Shown: piece after piece, positions 41,076 through 55,200 of the stretch
Layout of the letters: every line of letters starts with the position of its first letter
Numbering within the stretch: the stretch's first letter is position 1
Source of the DNA: Escarpia spicata
Taxonomy: Eukaryota > Annelida > Polychaeta > Sabellida > Siboglinidae
Assembly (NCBI GenBank): GCA_963995525.1
Contig: OZ023206.1
Span: forward strand, 42,639,178 to 42,703,177
DNA length: 64,000 nucleotides
Reading direction: 5' to 3'
Program-made: the position numbers and the translations under genes
Notes under the pieces: model-generated
Seen by the model: the letters and a program-made list of their open reading frames with translations, nothing else
Database searches by the model: none
What the model was told of the DNA's origin: nothing

Positions 41076-44000
41076 CCCAAATAGATGTTTTGCATGTTAC
41101 AAATCTTCACGAAGGCTAGACTGATATCAAGGTACACACATAACTAGATTAACCACAAGTGGGAATGCATGTTACCGTTTTATCTCCGTCACGTAAGTTA
41201 CAAGAACATATTACGTAAGTTATAGGTGTGAAAACTCATCCCCATTTGATGTTTTATCTTGTCTAAAGCAGCAGTACATTCAGTACTCACGAGACAAACA
41301 TGTCCCATGTCAAAGTGTTCGAACACAATTTATGCATATCACAGCATAACGGTATTTTAAGTGAACTTTTTTCGGCGGACGGATCCTTAATGTGGTCTTA
41401 CCCCAAATAGATGTTTTGCATGTTACAAATCTTCACGAAGACTAAACTGATATCAAGCTACACACATAACTAGATTAACCACAAATGGGAATGCATGTTA
41501 CCGTTTTATCTCCGTCACGTAAGTTACAAGAACATATTACGTAAGTTATAGGTGTGAAAACTTATCCCCATTTGATGTTTTATCTTGTCTAAAGCAGCAG
41601 TACATTCAGTACTCACGAGACAAACATGTCCCATGTCAAAGTGTTCGAACACAATTTATGCATATCATAGCATAACGGTATTTTAAGTGAACTTTTTTCG
41701 GCGGACGGATCCTTAATGTGGTCTTACCCCAAATAGATGTTTTGCATGTTACAAATCTTCACGAAGGCTAGACTGATATCAAGCTACATACATAACTAGA
41801 TTAACCACAAATGGGAATGCATGTTACCGTTTTATCTCCGTCACGTAAGTTACAAGAACATATTACGTAAGTTATAGGTGTGAAAACTTATCCCCATTTG
41901 ATGTTTTATCTTGTCTAAAGCAGCAGTACATTCAGTACTCACGAGACAAACATGTCCCATGTCAAAGTGTTCGAACAAAATTTATGCATATCACAGCATA
42001 ACGGTATTTTAAGTGGACTTTTTTTGGCGGACGGATCCTTAATGTGGTCTTACCCCAAATAGATGTTTTGCATGTTACACATCTTCACGAAGGCTAGACT
42101 GATATCAAGCTACACACATAACTAGATTAACCACAAATGGGAATGCATGTTACCGTTTTATCTCCGTCACGTAAGTTACAAGAACATATTACGTAAGTTA
42201 TAGGTGTGAAAACTCATCCCCATTTGATGTTTTATCTTGTCTAAAGCAGCAGTACATTCAGTACTCACGAGACAAACATGTCCCATGTCAAAGTGTTCGA
42301 ACAAAATTTATGCATATCACAGCATAACGGTATTTTAAGTGGACTTTTTTCGGCGGACGGATCCTTAATGTGGTCTTACCCCAAATAGATGTTTTGCATG
42401 TTACAAATCTTCACGAAGGCTAGACTGATATCAAGCTACACACATAACTAGATTAACCACAAATGGGAATGCATGTTACCGTTTTATCTCCGTCACGTAA
42501 GTTACAAGAACATATTACGTAAGTTATAGGTGTGAAAACTCATCCCCATTTGATGTTTTATCTTGTCTAAAGCAGCAGTACATTCAGTACTCACGAGACA
42601 AACATGTCCCATGTCAAAGTGTTCGAACACAATTTATGCATATCATAGCATAACGGTATTTTAAGTGAACTTTTTTCGGCGGACGGACCCTTAATGTGGT
42701 CTTACCCCAAATAGATGTTTTGCATGTTACAAATCTTCACGAAGGCTAGACTGATATCAAGGTACACACATAACTAGATTAACCACAAGTGGGAATGCAT
42801 GTTACCGTTTTATCTCCGTCACGTAAGTTACAAGAACATATTACGTAAGTTATAGGTGTGAAAACTCATCCCCATTTGATGTTTTATCTTGTCTAAAGCA
42901 GCAGTACATTCAGTACTCACGAGACAAACATGTCCCATGTCAAAGTGTTCGAACACAATTTATGCATATCATAGCATAACGGTATTTTAAGTGAACTTTT
43001 TTCGGCGGACGGACCCTTAATGTGGTCTTACCCCAAATAGATGTTTTGCATGTTACAAATCTTCACGAAGGCTAGACTGATATCAAGGTACACACATAAC
43101 TAGATTAACCACAAGTGGGAATGCATGTTACCGTTTTATCTCCGTCACGTAAGTTACAAGAACATATTACGTAAGTTATAGGTGTGAAAACTCATCCCCA
43201 TTTGATGTTTTATCTTGTCTAAAGCAGCAGTACATTCAGTACTCACGAGACAAACATGTCCCATGTCAAAGTGTTCGAACACAATTTATGCATATCACAG
43301 CATAACGGTATTTTAAGTGAACTTTTTTCGGCGGACGGATCCTTAATGTGGTCTTACCCCAAATAGATGTTTTGCATGTTACAAATCTTCACGAAGACTA
43401 AACTGATATCAAGCTACACACATAACTAGATTAACCACAAATGGGAATGCATGTTACCGTTTTATCTCCGTCACGTAAGTTACAAGAACATATTACGTAA
43501 GTTATAGGTGTGAAAACTTATCCCCATTTGATGTTTTATCTTGTCTAAAGCAGCAGTACATTCAGTACTCACGAGACAAACATGTCCCATGTCAAAGTGT
43601 TCGAACACAATTTATGCATATCATAGCATAACGGTATTTTAAGTGAACTTTTTTCGGCGGACGGATCCTTAATGTGGTCTTACCCCAAATAGATGTTTTG
43701 CATGTTACAAATCTTCACGAAGGCTAGACTGATATCAAGCTACATACATAACTAGATTAACCACAAATGGGAATGCATGTTACCGTTTTATCTCCGTCAC
43801 GTAAGTTACAAGAACATATTACGTAAGTTATAGGTGTGAAAACTTATCCCCATTTGATGTTTTATCTTGTCTAAAGCAGCAGTACATTCAGTACTCACGA
43901 GACAAACATGTCCCATGTCAAAGTGTTCGAACAAAATTTATGCATATCACAGCATAACGGTATTTTAAGTGGACTTTTTTTGGCGGACGGATCCTTAATG

Positions 44001-44661
44001 TGGTCTTACCCCAAATAGATGTTTTGCATGTTACACATCTTCACGAAGGCTAGACTGATATCAAGCTACACACATAACTAGATTAACCACAAATGGGAAT
44101 GCATGTTACCGTTTTATCTCCGTCACGTAAGTTACAAGAACATATTACGTAAGTTATAGGTGTGAAAACTCATCCCCATTTGATGTTTTATCTTGTCTAA
44201 AGCAGCAGTACATTCAGTACTCACGAGACAAACATGTCCCATGTCAAAGTGTTCGAACAAAATTTATGCATATCACAGCATAACGGTATTTTAAGTGGAC
44301 TTTTTTCGGCGGACGGATCCTTAATGTGGTCTTACCCCAAATAGATGTTTTGCATGTTACAAATCTTCACGAAGGCTAGACTGATATCAAGCTACACACA
44401 TAACTAGATTAACCACAAATGGGAATGCATGTTACCGTTTTATCTCCGTCACGTAAGTTACAAGAACATATTACGTAAGTTATAGGTGTGAAAACTCATC
44501 CCCATTTGATGTTTTATCTTGTCTAAAGCAGCAGTACATTCAGTACTCACGAGACAAACATGTCCCATGTCAAAGTGTTCGAACACAATTTATGCATATC
44601 ATAGCATAACGGTATTTTAAGTGAACTTTTTTCGGCGGACGGACCCTTAATGTGGTCTTAC
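41076..44661. repeat. Duplicated five-monomer block at offset 1956 (41076-42705 and 43032-44661)
   Basis: Both blocks read Y, Z with a private A40 (GAAGACTAAAC), F, X', H. A40 is found only in the Z copies at 41402 and 43358. Between the blocks lies a single hybrid copy (42706-43031) with the Y left half and the H right half. That is what an exchange between a Y and an H copy would leave at the junction of a six-monomer duplication. Confidence 0.84.
42706..43031 (+). repeat. Hybrid Y/H monomer
   Basis: G57 and G84 mark the left part as Y, while T267 and C309 mark the right part as H or X. Ordinary Y copies have C267 and T309. It lies exactly between the two halves of the 1956-base repeat and is a candidate recombination junction. 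Confidence 0.82.
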
Positions 44662-45639
44662 CCCAAATAGATGTTTTGCATGTTACAAATCTTCACGAAG
44701 GCTAGACTGATATCAAGGTACACACATAACTAGATTAACCACAAGTGGGAATGCATGTTACCGTTTTATCTCCGTCACGTAAGTTACAAGAACATATTAC
44801 GTAAGTTATAGGTGTGAAAACTCATCCCCATTTGATGTTTTATCTTGTCTAAAGCAGCAGTACATTCAGTACTCACGAGACAAACATGTCCCATGTCAAA
44901 GTGTTCGAACACAATTTATGCATATCACAGCATAACGGTATTTTAAGTGAACTTTTTTCGGCGGACGGATCCTTAATGTGGTCTTACCCCAAATAGATGT
45001 TTTGCATGTTACAAATCTTCACGAAGGCTAAACTGATATCAAGCTACACACATAACTAGATTAACCACAAATGGGAATGCATGTTACCGTTTTATCTCCG
45101 TCACGTAAGTTACAAGAACATATTACGTAAGTTATAGGTGTGAAAACTTATCCCCATTTGATGTTTTATCTTGTCTAAAGCAGCAGTACATTCAGTACTC
45201 ACGAGACAAACATGTCCCATGTCAAAGTGTTCGAACACAATTTATGCATATCATAGCATAACGGTATTTTAAGTGAACTTTTTTCGGCGGACGGATCCTT
45301 AATGTGGTCTTACCCCAAATAGATGTTTTGCATGTTACAAATCTTCACGAAGGCTAGACTGATATCAAGCTACATACATAACTAGATTAACCACAAATGG
45401 GAATGCATGTTACCGTTTTATCTCCGTCACGTAAGTTACAAGAACATATTACGTAAGTTATAGGTGTGAAAACTTATCCCCATTTGATGTTTTATCTTGT
45501 CTAAAGCAGCAGTACATTCAGTACTCACGAGACAAACATGTCCCATGTCAAAGTGTTCGAACAAAATTTATGCATATCACAGCATAACGGTATTTTAAGT
45601 GGACTTTTTTTGGCGGACGGATCCTTAATGTGGTCTTAC

Positions 45640-45965
45640 CCCAAATAGATGTTTTGCATGTTACACATCTTCACGAAGGCTAGACTGATATCAAGCTACA
45701 CACATAACTAGATTAACCACAAATGGGAATGCATGTTACCGTTTTATCTCCGTCACGTAAGTTACAAGAACATATTACGTAAGTTATAGGTGTGAAAACT
45801 CATCCCCATTTGATGTTTTATCTTGTCTAAAGCAGCAGTACATTCAGTACTCACGAGACAAACATGTCCCATGTCAAAGTGTTCGAACACAATTTATGCA
45901 TATCATAGCATAACGGTATTTTAAGTGAACTTTTTTCGGCGGACGGACCCTTAATGTGGTCTTAC
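45640..45965 (+). repeat. Hybrid X'/H monomer
   Basis: C27 with C162 is the left-hand signature of X', and C251, T267, A289 and C309 are the right-hand signature of H. Elsewhere in zone 4 an X' copy is followed by a separate H copy (42054/42380 and 44010/44336). This single copy replaces that pair and shortens the local unit by one monomer. Confidence 0.8.
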
Positions 45966-48900
45966 CCCAAATAGATGTTTTGCATGTTACAAATCTTCAC
46001 GAAGGCTAGACTGATATCAAGGTACACACATAACTAGATTAACCACAAGTGGGAATGCATGTTACCGTTTTATCTCCGTCACGTAAGTTACAAGAACATA
46101 TTACGTAAGTTATAGGTGTGAAAACTCATCCCCATTTGATGTTTTATCTTGTCTAAAGCAGCAGTACATTCAGTACTCACGAGACAAACATGTCCCATGT
46201 CAAAGTGTTCGAACACAATTTATGCATATCACAGCATAACGGTATTTTAAGTGAACTTTTTTCGGCGGACGGATCCTTAATGTGGTCTTACCCCAAATAG
46301 ATGTTTTGCATGTTACAAATCTTCACGAAGGCTAAACTGATATCAAGCTACACACATAACTAGATTAACCACAAATGGGAATGCATGTTACCGTTTTATC
46401 TCCGTCACGTAAGTTACAAGAACATATTACGTAAGTTATAGGTGTGAAAACTTATCCCCATTTGATGTTTTATCTTGTCTAAAGCAGCAGTACATTCAGT
46501 ACTCACGAGACAAACATGTCCCATGTCAAAGTGTTCGAACACAATTTATGCATATCATAGCATAACGGTATTTTAAGTGAACTTTTTTCGGCGGACGGAT
46601 CCTTAATGTGGTCTTACCCCAAATAGATGTTTTGCATGTTACAAATCTTCACGAAGGCTAGACTGATATCAAGCTACATACATAACTAGATTAACCACAA
46701 ATGGGAATGCATGTTACCGTTTTATCTCCGTCACGTAAGTTACAAGAACATATTACGTAAGTTATAGGTGTGAAAACTTATCCCCATTTGATGTTTTATC
46801 TTGTCTAAAGCAGCAGTACATTCAGTACTCACGAGACAAACATGTCCCATGTCAAAGTGTTCGAACAAAATTTATGCATATCACAGCATAACGGTATTTT
46901 AAGTGGACTTTTTTTGGCGGACGGATCCTTAATGTGGTCTTACCCCAAATAGATGTTTTGCATGTTACACATCTTCACGAAGGCTAGACTGATATCAAGC
47001 TACACACATAACTAGATTAACCACAAATGGGAATGCATGTTACCGTTTTATCTCCGTCACGTAAGTTACAAGAACATATTACGTAAGTTATAGGTGTGAA
47101 AACTCATCCCCATTTGATGTTTTATCTTGTCTAAAGCAGCAGTACATTCAGTACTCACGAGACAAACATGTCCCATGTCAAAGTGTTCGAACAAAATTTA
47201 TGCATATCACAGCATAACGGTATTTTAAGTGGACTTTTTTCGGCGGACGGATCCTTAATGTGGTCTTACCCCAAATAGATGTTTTGCATGTTACAAATCT
47301 TCACGAAGGCTAGACTGATATCAAGCTACACACATAACTAGATTAACCACAAATGGGAATGCATGTTACCGTTTTATCTCCGTCACGTAAGTTACAAGAA
47401 CATATTACGTAAGTTATAGGTGTGAAAACTCATCCCCATTTGATGTTTTATCTTGTCTAAAGCAGCAGTACATTCAGTACTCACGAGACAAACATGTCCC
47501 ATGTCAAAGTGTTCGAACAAAATTTATGCATATCACAGCATAACGGTATTTTAAGTGGACTTTTTTCGGCGGACGGATCCTTAATGTGGTCTTACCCCAA
47601 ATAGATGTTTTGCATGTTACAAATCTTCACGAAGGCTAGACTGATATCAAGCTACACACATAACTAGATTAACCACAAATGGGAATGCATGTTACCGTTT
47701 TATCTCCGTCACGTAAGTTACAAGAACATATTACGTAAGTTATAGGTGTGAAAACTCATCCCCATTTGATGTTTTATCTTGTCTAAAGCAGCAGTACATT
47801 CAGTACTCACGAGACAAACATGTCCCATTTCAAAGTGTTCGAACAAAATTTATGCATATCACAGCATAACGGTATTTTAAGTGGACTTTTTTCGGCGGAC
47901 GGATCCTTAATGTGGTCTTACCCCAAATATATGTTTTGCATGTTACAAATCTTCACGAAGGCTAGACTGATATCAAGCTACACACATAACTAGATTAACC
48001 ACAAATGGGATTGCATGTTACCGTTTTATCTCCGTCACGTAAGTTACAAGAACATATTACGTAAGTTATAGGTGTGAAAACTCATCCCCATTTGATGTTT
48101 TATCTTGTCTAAAGCAGCAGTACATTCAGTACTCACGAGACAAACATGTTCCATGTCAAAGTGTTCGAACAAAATTTATGCATATCACAGCATAACGGTA
48201 TTTTAAGTGGACTTTTTTCGGCGGACGGATCCTTAATGTGGTCTTACCCCAAATAGATGTTTTGCATGTTACAAATCTTCACGAAGGCTAGACTGATATC
48301 AAGCTACACACATAACTAGATTAACCACAAATGGGAATGCATGTTACCGTTTTATCTCCGTCACGTAAGTTACAAGAACATATTACGTAAGTTATAGGTG
48401 TGAAAACTCATCCCCATTTGATGTTTTATCTTGTCTAAAGCAGCAGTACATTCAGTACTCACGAGACAAACATGTCCCATGTCAAAGTGTTCGAACACAA
48501 TTTATGCATATCACAGCATAACGGTATTTTAAGTGAACTTTTTTCGGCGGACGGATCCTTAATGTGGTCTTACCCCAAATAGATGTTTTGCATGTTACAA
48601 ATCTTCACGAAGGCTAGACTGATATCAAGCTACACACATAACTAGATTAACCACAAATGGGAATGCATGTTACCGTTTTATCTCCGTCACGTAAGTTACA
48701 AGAACATATTACGTAAGTTATAGGTGTGAAAACTTATCCCCATTTGATGTTTTATCTTGTCTAAAGCAGCAGTACATTCAGTACTCACGAGACAAACATG
48801 TCCCATGTCAAAGTGTTCGAACAAAATTTATGCATATCACAGCATAACGGTATTTTAAGTGGACTTTTTTCGGCGGACGGATCCTTAATGTGGTCTTACC

Positions 48901-49282
48901 CCAAATAGATGTTTTGCATGTTACAAATCTTCACGAAGGCTAGACTGATATCAAGCTACACACATAACTAGATTAACCACAAATGGGAATGCATGTTACC
49001 GTTTTATCTCCGTCACGTAAGTTACAAGAACATATTACGTAAGTTATAGGTATGAAAACTCATCCCCATTTGATGTTTTATCTTGTCTAAAGCAGCAGTA
49101 CATTCAGTACTCACGAGACAAACATGTCCCATTTCAAAGTGTTCGAACACAATGTATGCATATCACAGCATAACGGTATTTTAAGTGGACTTTTTTCGGC
49201 GGACGGATCCTTAATGTGGTCTTACCCCAAATATATGTTTTGCATGTTACAAATCTTCACGAAGGCTAGACTGATATCAAGG

Positions 49283-52200
49283 TACACACATAACTAGATT
49301 AACCACAAATGGGAATGCATGTTACCGTTTTATCTCCGTCACGTAAGTTACAAGAACATATTACGTAAGTTATAGGTGTGAAAACTCATCCCCATTTGAT
49401 GTTTTATCTTGTCTAAAGCAGCAGTACATTCAGTACTCACGAGACAAACATGTCCCATGTCAAAGTGTTCGAACACAATTTATGCATATCACAGCATAAC
49501 GGTATTTTAAGTGAACTTTTTTCGGCGGACGGATCCTTAATGTGGTCTTACCCCAAATAGATGTTTTGCATGTTACAAATCTTCACGAAGGCTAGACTGA
49601 TATCAAGCTACACACATAACTAGATTAACCACAAATGGGAATGCATGTTACCGTTTTATCTCCTTCACGTAAGTTACAAGAACATATTACGTAAGTTATA
49701 GGTGTGAAAACTCATCCCCATTTGATGTTTTATCTTGTCTAAAGCAGCAGTACATTCAGTACTCACGAGACAAACATGTCCCATGTCAAAGTGTTCGAAC
49801 ACAATTTATGCATATCACAGCATAACGGTATTTTAAGTGAACTTTTTTCGGCGGACGGATCCTTAATGTGGTCTTACCCCAAATAGATGTTTTGCATGTT
49901 ACAAATCTTCACGAAGGCTAGACTGATATCAAGCTACACACATAACTAGATTAACCACAAATGGGAATGCATGTTACCGTTTTATCTCCGTCACGTAAGT
50001 TACAAGAACATATTACGTAAGTTATAGGTGTGAAAACTTATCCCCATTTGATGTTTTATCTTGTCTAAAGCAGCAGTACATTCAGTACTCACGAGACAAA
50101 CATGTCCCATGTCAAAGTGTTCGAACAAAATTTATGCATATCACAGCATAACGGTATTTTAAGTGGATTTTTTTCGGCGGACGGATCCTTAATGTGGTCT
50201 TACCCCAAATATATGTTTTGCATGTTACAAATCTTCACGAAGGCTAGACTGATATCAAGCTACACACATAACTAGATTAACCACAAATGGGAATGCATGT
50301 TACCGTTTTATCTCCGTCACGTAAGTTACAAGAACATATTACGTAAGTTATAGGTGTGAAAACTCATCCCCATTTGATGTTTTATCTTGTCTAAAGCAGC
50401 AGTACATTCAGTACTCACGAGACAAACATGTCCCATGTCAAAGTGTTCGAACAAAATTTATGCATATCACAGCATAACGGTATTTTAAGTGGACTTTTTT
50501 CGGCGGACGGATCCTTAATGTGGTCTTACCCCAAATATATGTTTTGCATGTTACAAATCTTCACGAAGGCTAGACTGATATCAAGCTACACACATAACTA
50601 GATTAACCACAAATGGGAATGCATGTTACCGTTTTATCTCCGTCACGTAAGTTACAAGAACATATTACGTAAGTTATAGGTGTGAAAACTCATCCCCATT
50701 TGATGTTTTATCTTGTCTGAAGCAGCAGTACATTCAGTACTCACGAGACAAACATGTTCCATGTCAAAGTGTTCGAACAAAATTTATGCATATCACAGCA
50801 TAACGGTATTTTAAGTGGACTTTTTTCTGCGGACGGATCCTTAATGTGGTCTTACCCCAAATAGATGTTTTGCATGATACAAATCTTCACGAAGGCTAGA
50901 CTGATATCAAGCTACACACATAACTAGATTAACCACAAATGGGAATGCATGTTACCGTTTTATCTCCGTCACGTAAGTTACAAGAACATATTACGTAAGT
51001 TATAGGTGTGAAAACTCATCCCCATTTGATGTTTTATCTTGTCTAAAGCAGAAGTACATTCAGTACTCACGAGACAAACATGTCCCATGTCAAAGTGTTC
51101 GAGCACAATTTATGCATATCACAGCATAACGGTATTTTAAGTGAACTTTTTTCGGCGGACGGATCCTTAATGTGGTCTTACCCCAAATAGATGTTTTGCA
51201 TGTTACAAATCTTCACGAAGGCTAGACTGATATCAAGCTACACACATAACTAGATTAACCACAAATGGGAATGCATGTTACCGTTTTATCTCCGTCACGT
51301 AAGTTACAAGAACATATTACGTAAGTTATAGGTGTGAAAACTCATCCCCATTTGATGTTTTATCTTGTCTAAAGCAGCAGTACATTCAGTACTCACGAGA
51401 CAAACATGTCCCATGTCAAAGTGTTCGAACACAATTTATGCATATCACAGCATAACGGTATTTTAAGTGAACTTTTTTCGGCGGACGGATCCTTAATGTG
51501 GTCTTACCCCAAATAGATGTTTTGCATGTTACAAATCTTCACGAAGGCTAGACTGATATCAAGCTACACACATAACTAGATTAACCACAAATGGGAATGC
51601 ATGTTACCGTTTTATCTCCGTCACGTAAGTTACAAGAACATATTACGTAAGTTATAGGTGTGAAAACTTATCCCCATTTGATGTTTTATCTTGTCTAAAG
51701 CAGCAGTACATTCAGTACTCACGAGACAAACATGTCCCATGTCAAAGTGTTCGAACAAAATTTATGCATATCACAGCATAACGGTATTTTAAGTGGACTT
51801 TTTTCGGCGGACGGATCCTTAATGTGGTCTTACCCCAAATAGATGTTTTGCATGTTACAAATCTTCACGAAGGCTATACTGATATCAAGCTACACACATA
51901 ACTAGATTAACCACAAATGGGAATGCATGTTACCGTTTTATCTCCGTCACGTAAGTTACAAGAACATATTACGTAAGTTATAGGTGTGAAAACTCATCCC
52001 CATTTGATGTTTTATCTTGTCTAAAGCAGCAGTACATTCAGTACTCACGAGACAAACATGTCCCATTTCAAAGTGTTCGAACACAATTTATGCATATCAC
52101 AGCATAACGGTATTTTAAGTGGACTTTTTTCGGCGGACGGATCCTTAATGTGGTCTTACCCCAAATATATGTTTTGCAAGTTACAAATCTTCACGAAGGC

Positions 52201-55200
52201 TAGACTGATATCAAGGTACACACATAACTAGATTAACCACAAATGGGAATGCATGTTACCGTTTTATCTCCGTCACGTAAGTTACAAGAACATATTACGT
52301 AAGTTATAGGTGTGAAAACTCATCCCCATTTGATGTTTTATCTTGTCTAAAGCAGCAGTACATTCAGTACTCACGAGACAAACATGTCCCATGTCAAAGT
52401 GTTCGAACACAATTTATGCATATCACAGCATAACGGTATTTTAAGTGAACTTTTTTCGGCGGACGGATCCTTAATGTGGTCTTACCCCAAATAGATGTTT
52501 TGCATGTTACAAATCTTCACGAAGGCTAAACTGATATCAAGCTACACACATAACTAGATTAACCACAAATGGGAATGCATGTTACCGTTTTATCTCCGTC
52601 ACGTAAGTTACAAGAACATATTACGTAAGTTATAGGTGTGAAAACTTATCCCCATTTGATGTTTTATCTTGTCTAAAGCAGCAGTACATTCAGTACTCAC
52701 GAGACAAACATGTCCCATGTCAAAGTGTTCGAACAAAATTTATGCATATCACAGCATAACGGTATTTTAAGTGGACTTTTTTCGGCGGACGGATCCTTAA
52801 TGTGGTCTTACCCCAAATAGATGTTTTGCATGTTACAAATCTTCACGAAGGCTAGACTGATATCAAGCTACACACATAACTAGATTAACCACAAATGGGA
52901 ATGCATGTTACCGTTTTATCTCCGTCACGTAAGTTACAAGAACATATTACGTAAGTTATAGGTGTGAAAACTCATCCCCATTTGATGTTTTATCTTGTCT
53001 AAAGCAGCAGTACATTCAGTACTCACGAGACAAACATGTCCCATGTCAAAGTGTTCGAACAAAATTTATGCATATCACAGCATAACGGTATTTTAAGTGG
53101 ACTTTTTTCGGCGGACGGATCCTTAATGTGGTCTTACCCCAAATAGATGTTTTGCATGTTACAAATCTTCACGAAGGCTAGACTGATATCAAGCTACACA
53201 CATAACTAGATTAACCACAAATGGGAATGCATGTTACCGTTTTATCTCCGTCACGTAAGTTACAAGAACATATTACGTAAGTTATAGGTGTGAAAACTCA
53301 TCCCCATTTGATGTTTTATCTTGTCTAAAGCAGCAGTACATTCAGTACTCACGAGACAAACATGTCCCATGTCAAAGTGTTCGAACACAATTTATGCATA
53401 TCACAGCATAACGGTATTTTAAGTGAACTTTTTTCGGCGGACGGATCCTTAATGTGGTCTTACCCCAAATAGATGTTTTGCATGTTACAAATCTTCACGA
53501 AGGCTAGACTGATATCAAGCTACACACATAACTAGATTAACCACAAATGGGAATGCATGTTACCGTTTTATCTCCGTCACGTAAGTTACAAGAACATATT
53601 ACGTAAGTTATAGGTGTGAAAACTTATCCCCATTTGATGTTTTATCTTGTCTAAAGCAGCAGTACATTCAGTACTCACGAGACAAACGTGTCCCATTTCA
53701 AAGTGTTCGAACACAATTTATGCATATCATAGCATAACGGTATTTTAAGTGAACTTTTTTCGGCGGACGGATCCTTAATGTGGTCTTACCCCAAATAGAT
53801 GTTTTGCATGTTACAAATCTTCACGAAGGCTAGACTGATATCAAGCTACACATATAACTAGATTAACCACAAATGGGAATGCATGTTACCGTTTTATCTC
53901 CGTCACGTAAGTTACAAGAACATATTACGTAAGTTATAGGTGTGAAAACTCATCCCCATTTGATGTTTTATCTTGTCTAAAGCAGCAGTACATTCAGTAC
54001 TCACGAGACAAACATGTCCCATGTCAAAGTGTTCGAACAAAATTTATGCATATCACAGCATAACGGTATTTTAAGTGGACTTTTTTCGGCGGACGGATCC
54101 TTAATGTGGTCTTACCCCAAATATATGTTTTGCATGTTACAAATCTTCACGAAGGCTAGACTGATATCAAGCTACACACATAACTAGATTAACCACAAAT
54201 GGGAATGCATGTTACCGTTTTATCTCCGTCACGTAAGTTACAAGAACATATTACGTAAGTTATAGGTGTGAAAACTCATCCCCATTTGATGTTTTATCTT
54301 GTCTAAAGCAGCAGTACATTCAGTACTCACGAGACAAACATGTCCCATGTCAAAGTGTTCGAACACAATTTATGCATATCACAGCATAACGGTATTTTAA
54401 GTGAACTTTTTTCGGCGGACGGATCCTTAATGTGGTCTTACCCCAAATAGATGTTTTGCATGTTACAAATCTTCACGAAGGCTAGACTGATATCAAGCTA
54501 CACACATAACTAGATTAACCACAAATGGGAATGCATGTTACCGTTTTATCTCCTTCACGTAAGTTACAAGAACATATTACGTAAGTTATAGGTGTGAAAA
54601 CTCATCCCCATTTGATGTTTTATCTTGTCTAAAGCAGCAGTACATTCAGTACTCACGAGACAAACATGTCCCATGTCAAAGTGTTCGAACACAATTTATG
54701 CATATCACAGCATAACGGTATTTTAAGTGAACTTTTTTCGGCGGACGGATCCTTAATGTGGTCTTACCCCAAATAGATGTTTTGCATGTTACAAATCTTC
54801 ACGAAGGCTAGACTGATATCAAGCTACACACATAACTAGATTAACCACAAATGGGAATGCATGTTACCGTTTTATCTCCGTCACGTAAGTTACAAGAACA
54901 TATTACGTAAGTTATAGGTGTGAAAACTTATCCCCATTTGATGTTTTATCTTGTCTAAAGCAGCAGTACATTCAGTACTCACGAGACAAACATGTCCCAT
55001 GTCAAAGTGTTCGAACAAAATTTATGCATATCACAGCATAACGGTATTTTAAGTGGATTTTTTTCGGCGGACGGATCCTTAATGTGGTCTTACCCCAAAT
55101 ATATGTTTTGCATGTTACAAATCTTCACGAAGGCTAGACTGATATCAAGCTACACACATAACTAGATTAACCACAAATGGGAATGCATGTTACCGTTTTA

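Larger units (their letters stand above)
34557..47269. repeat. Zone 4: second block of the X-Y-Z-F higher-order repeat, 39 monomers
   Basis: This zone uses the same four haplotypes as zone 2. It opens with a T267/C309 copy lacking C27 (34557), then Y, Z and F (34883, 35209, 35535), then X-Y-Z-F quartets at 35861, 38468 and 40750. Variant X'-Y' quartets start at 37165 and 39772. From 41,076 the order becomes Y-Z-F-X'-H, where H (T267/C309, A27) replaces X. The zone contains the only length-variant monomer (37817-38141) and several hybrid copies (40424, 42706, 45640). It ends with an X' copy at 46944. After that, the C27, T298 and C309 markers do not recur in the window. Confidence 0.88.
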
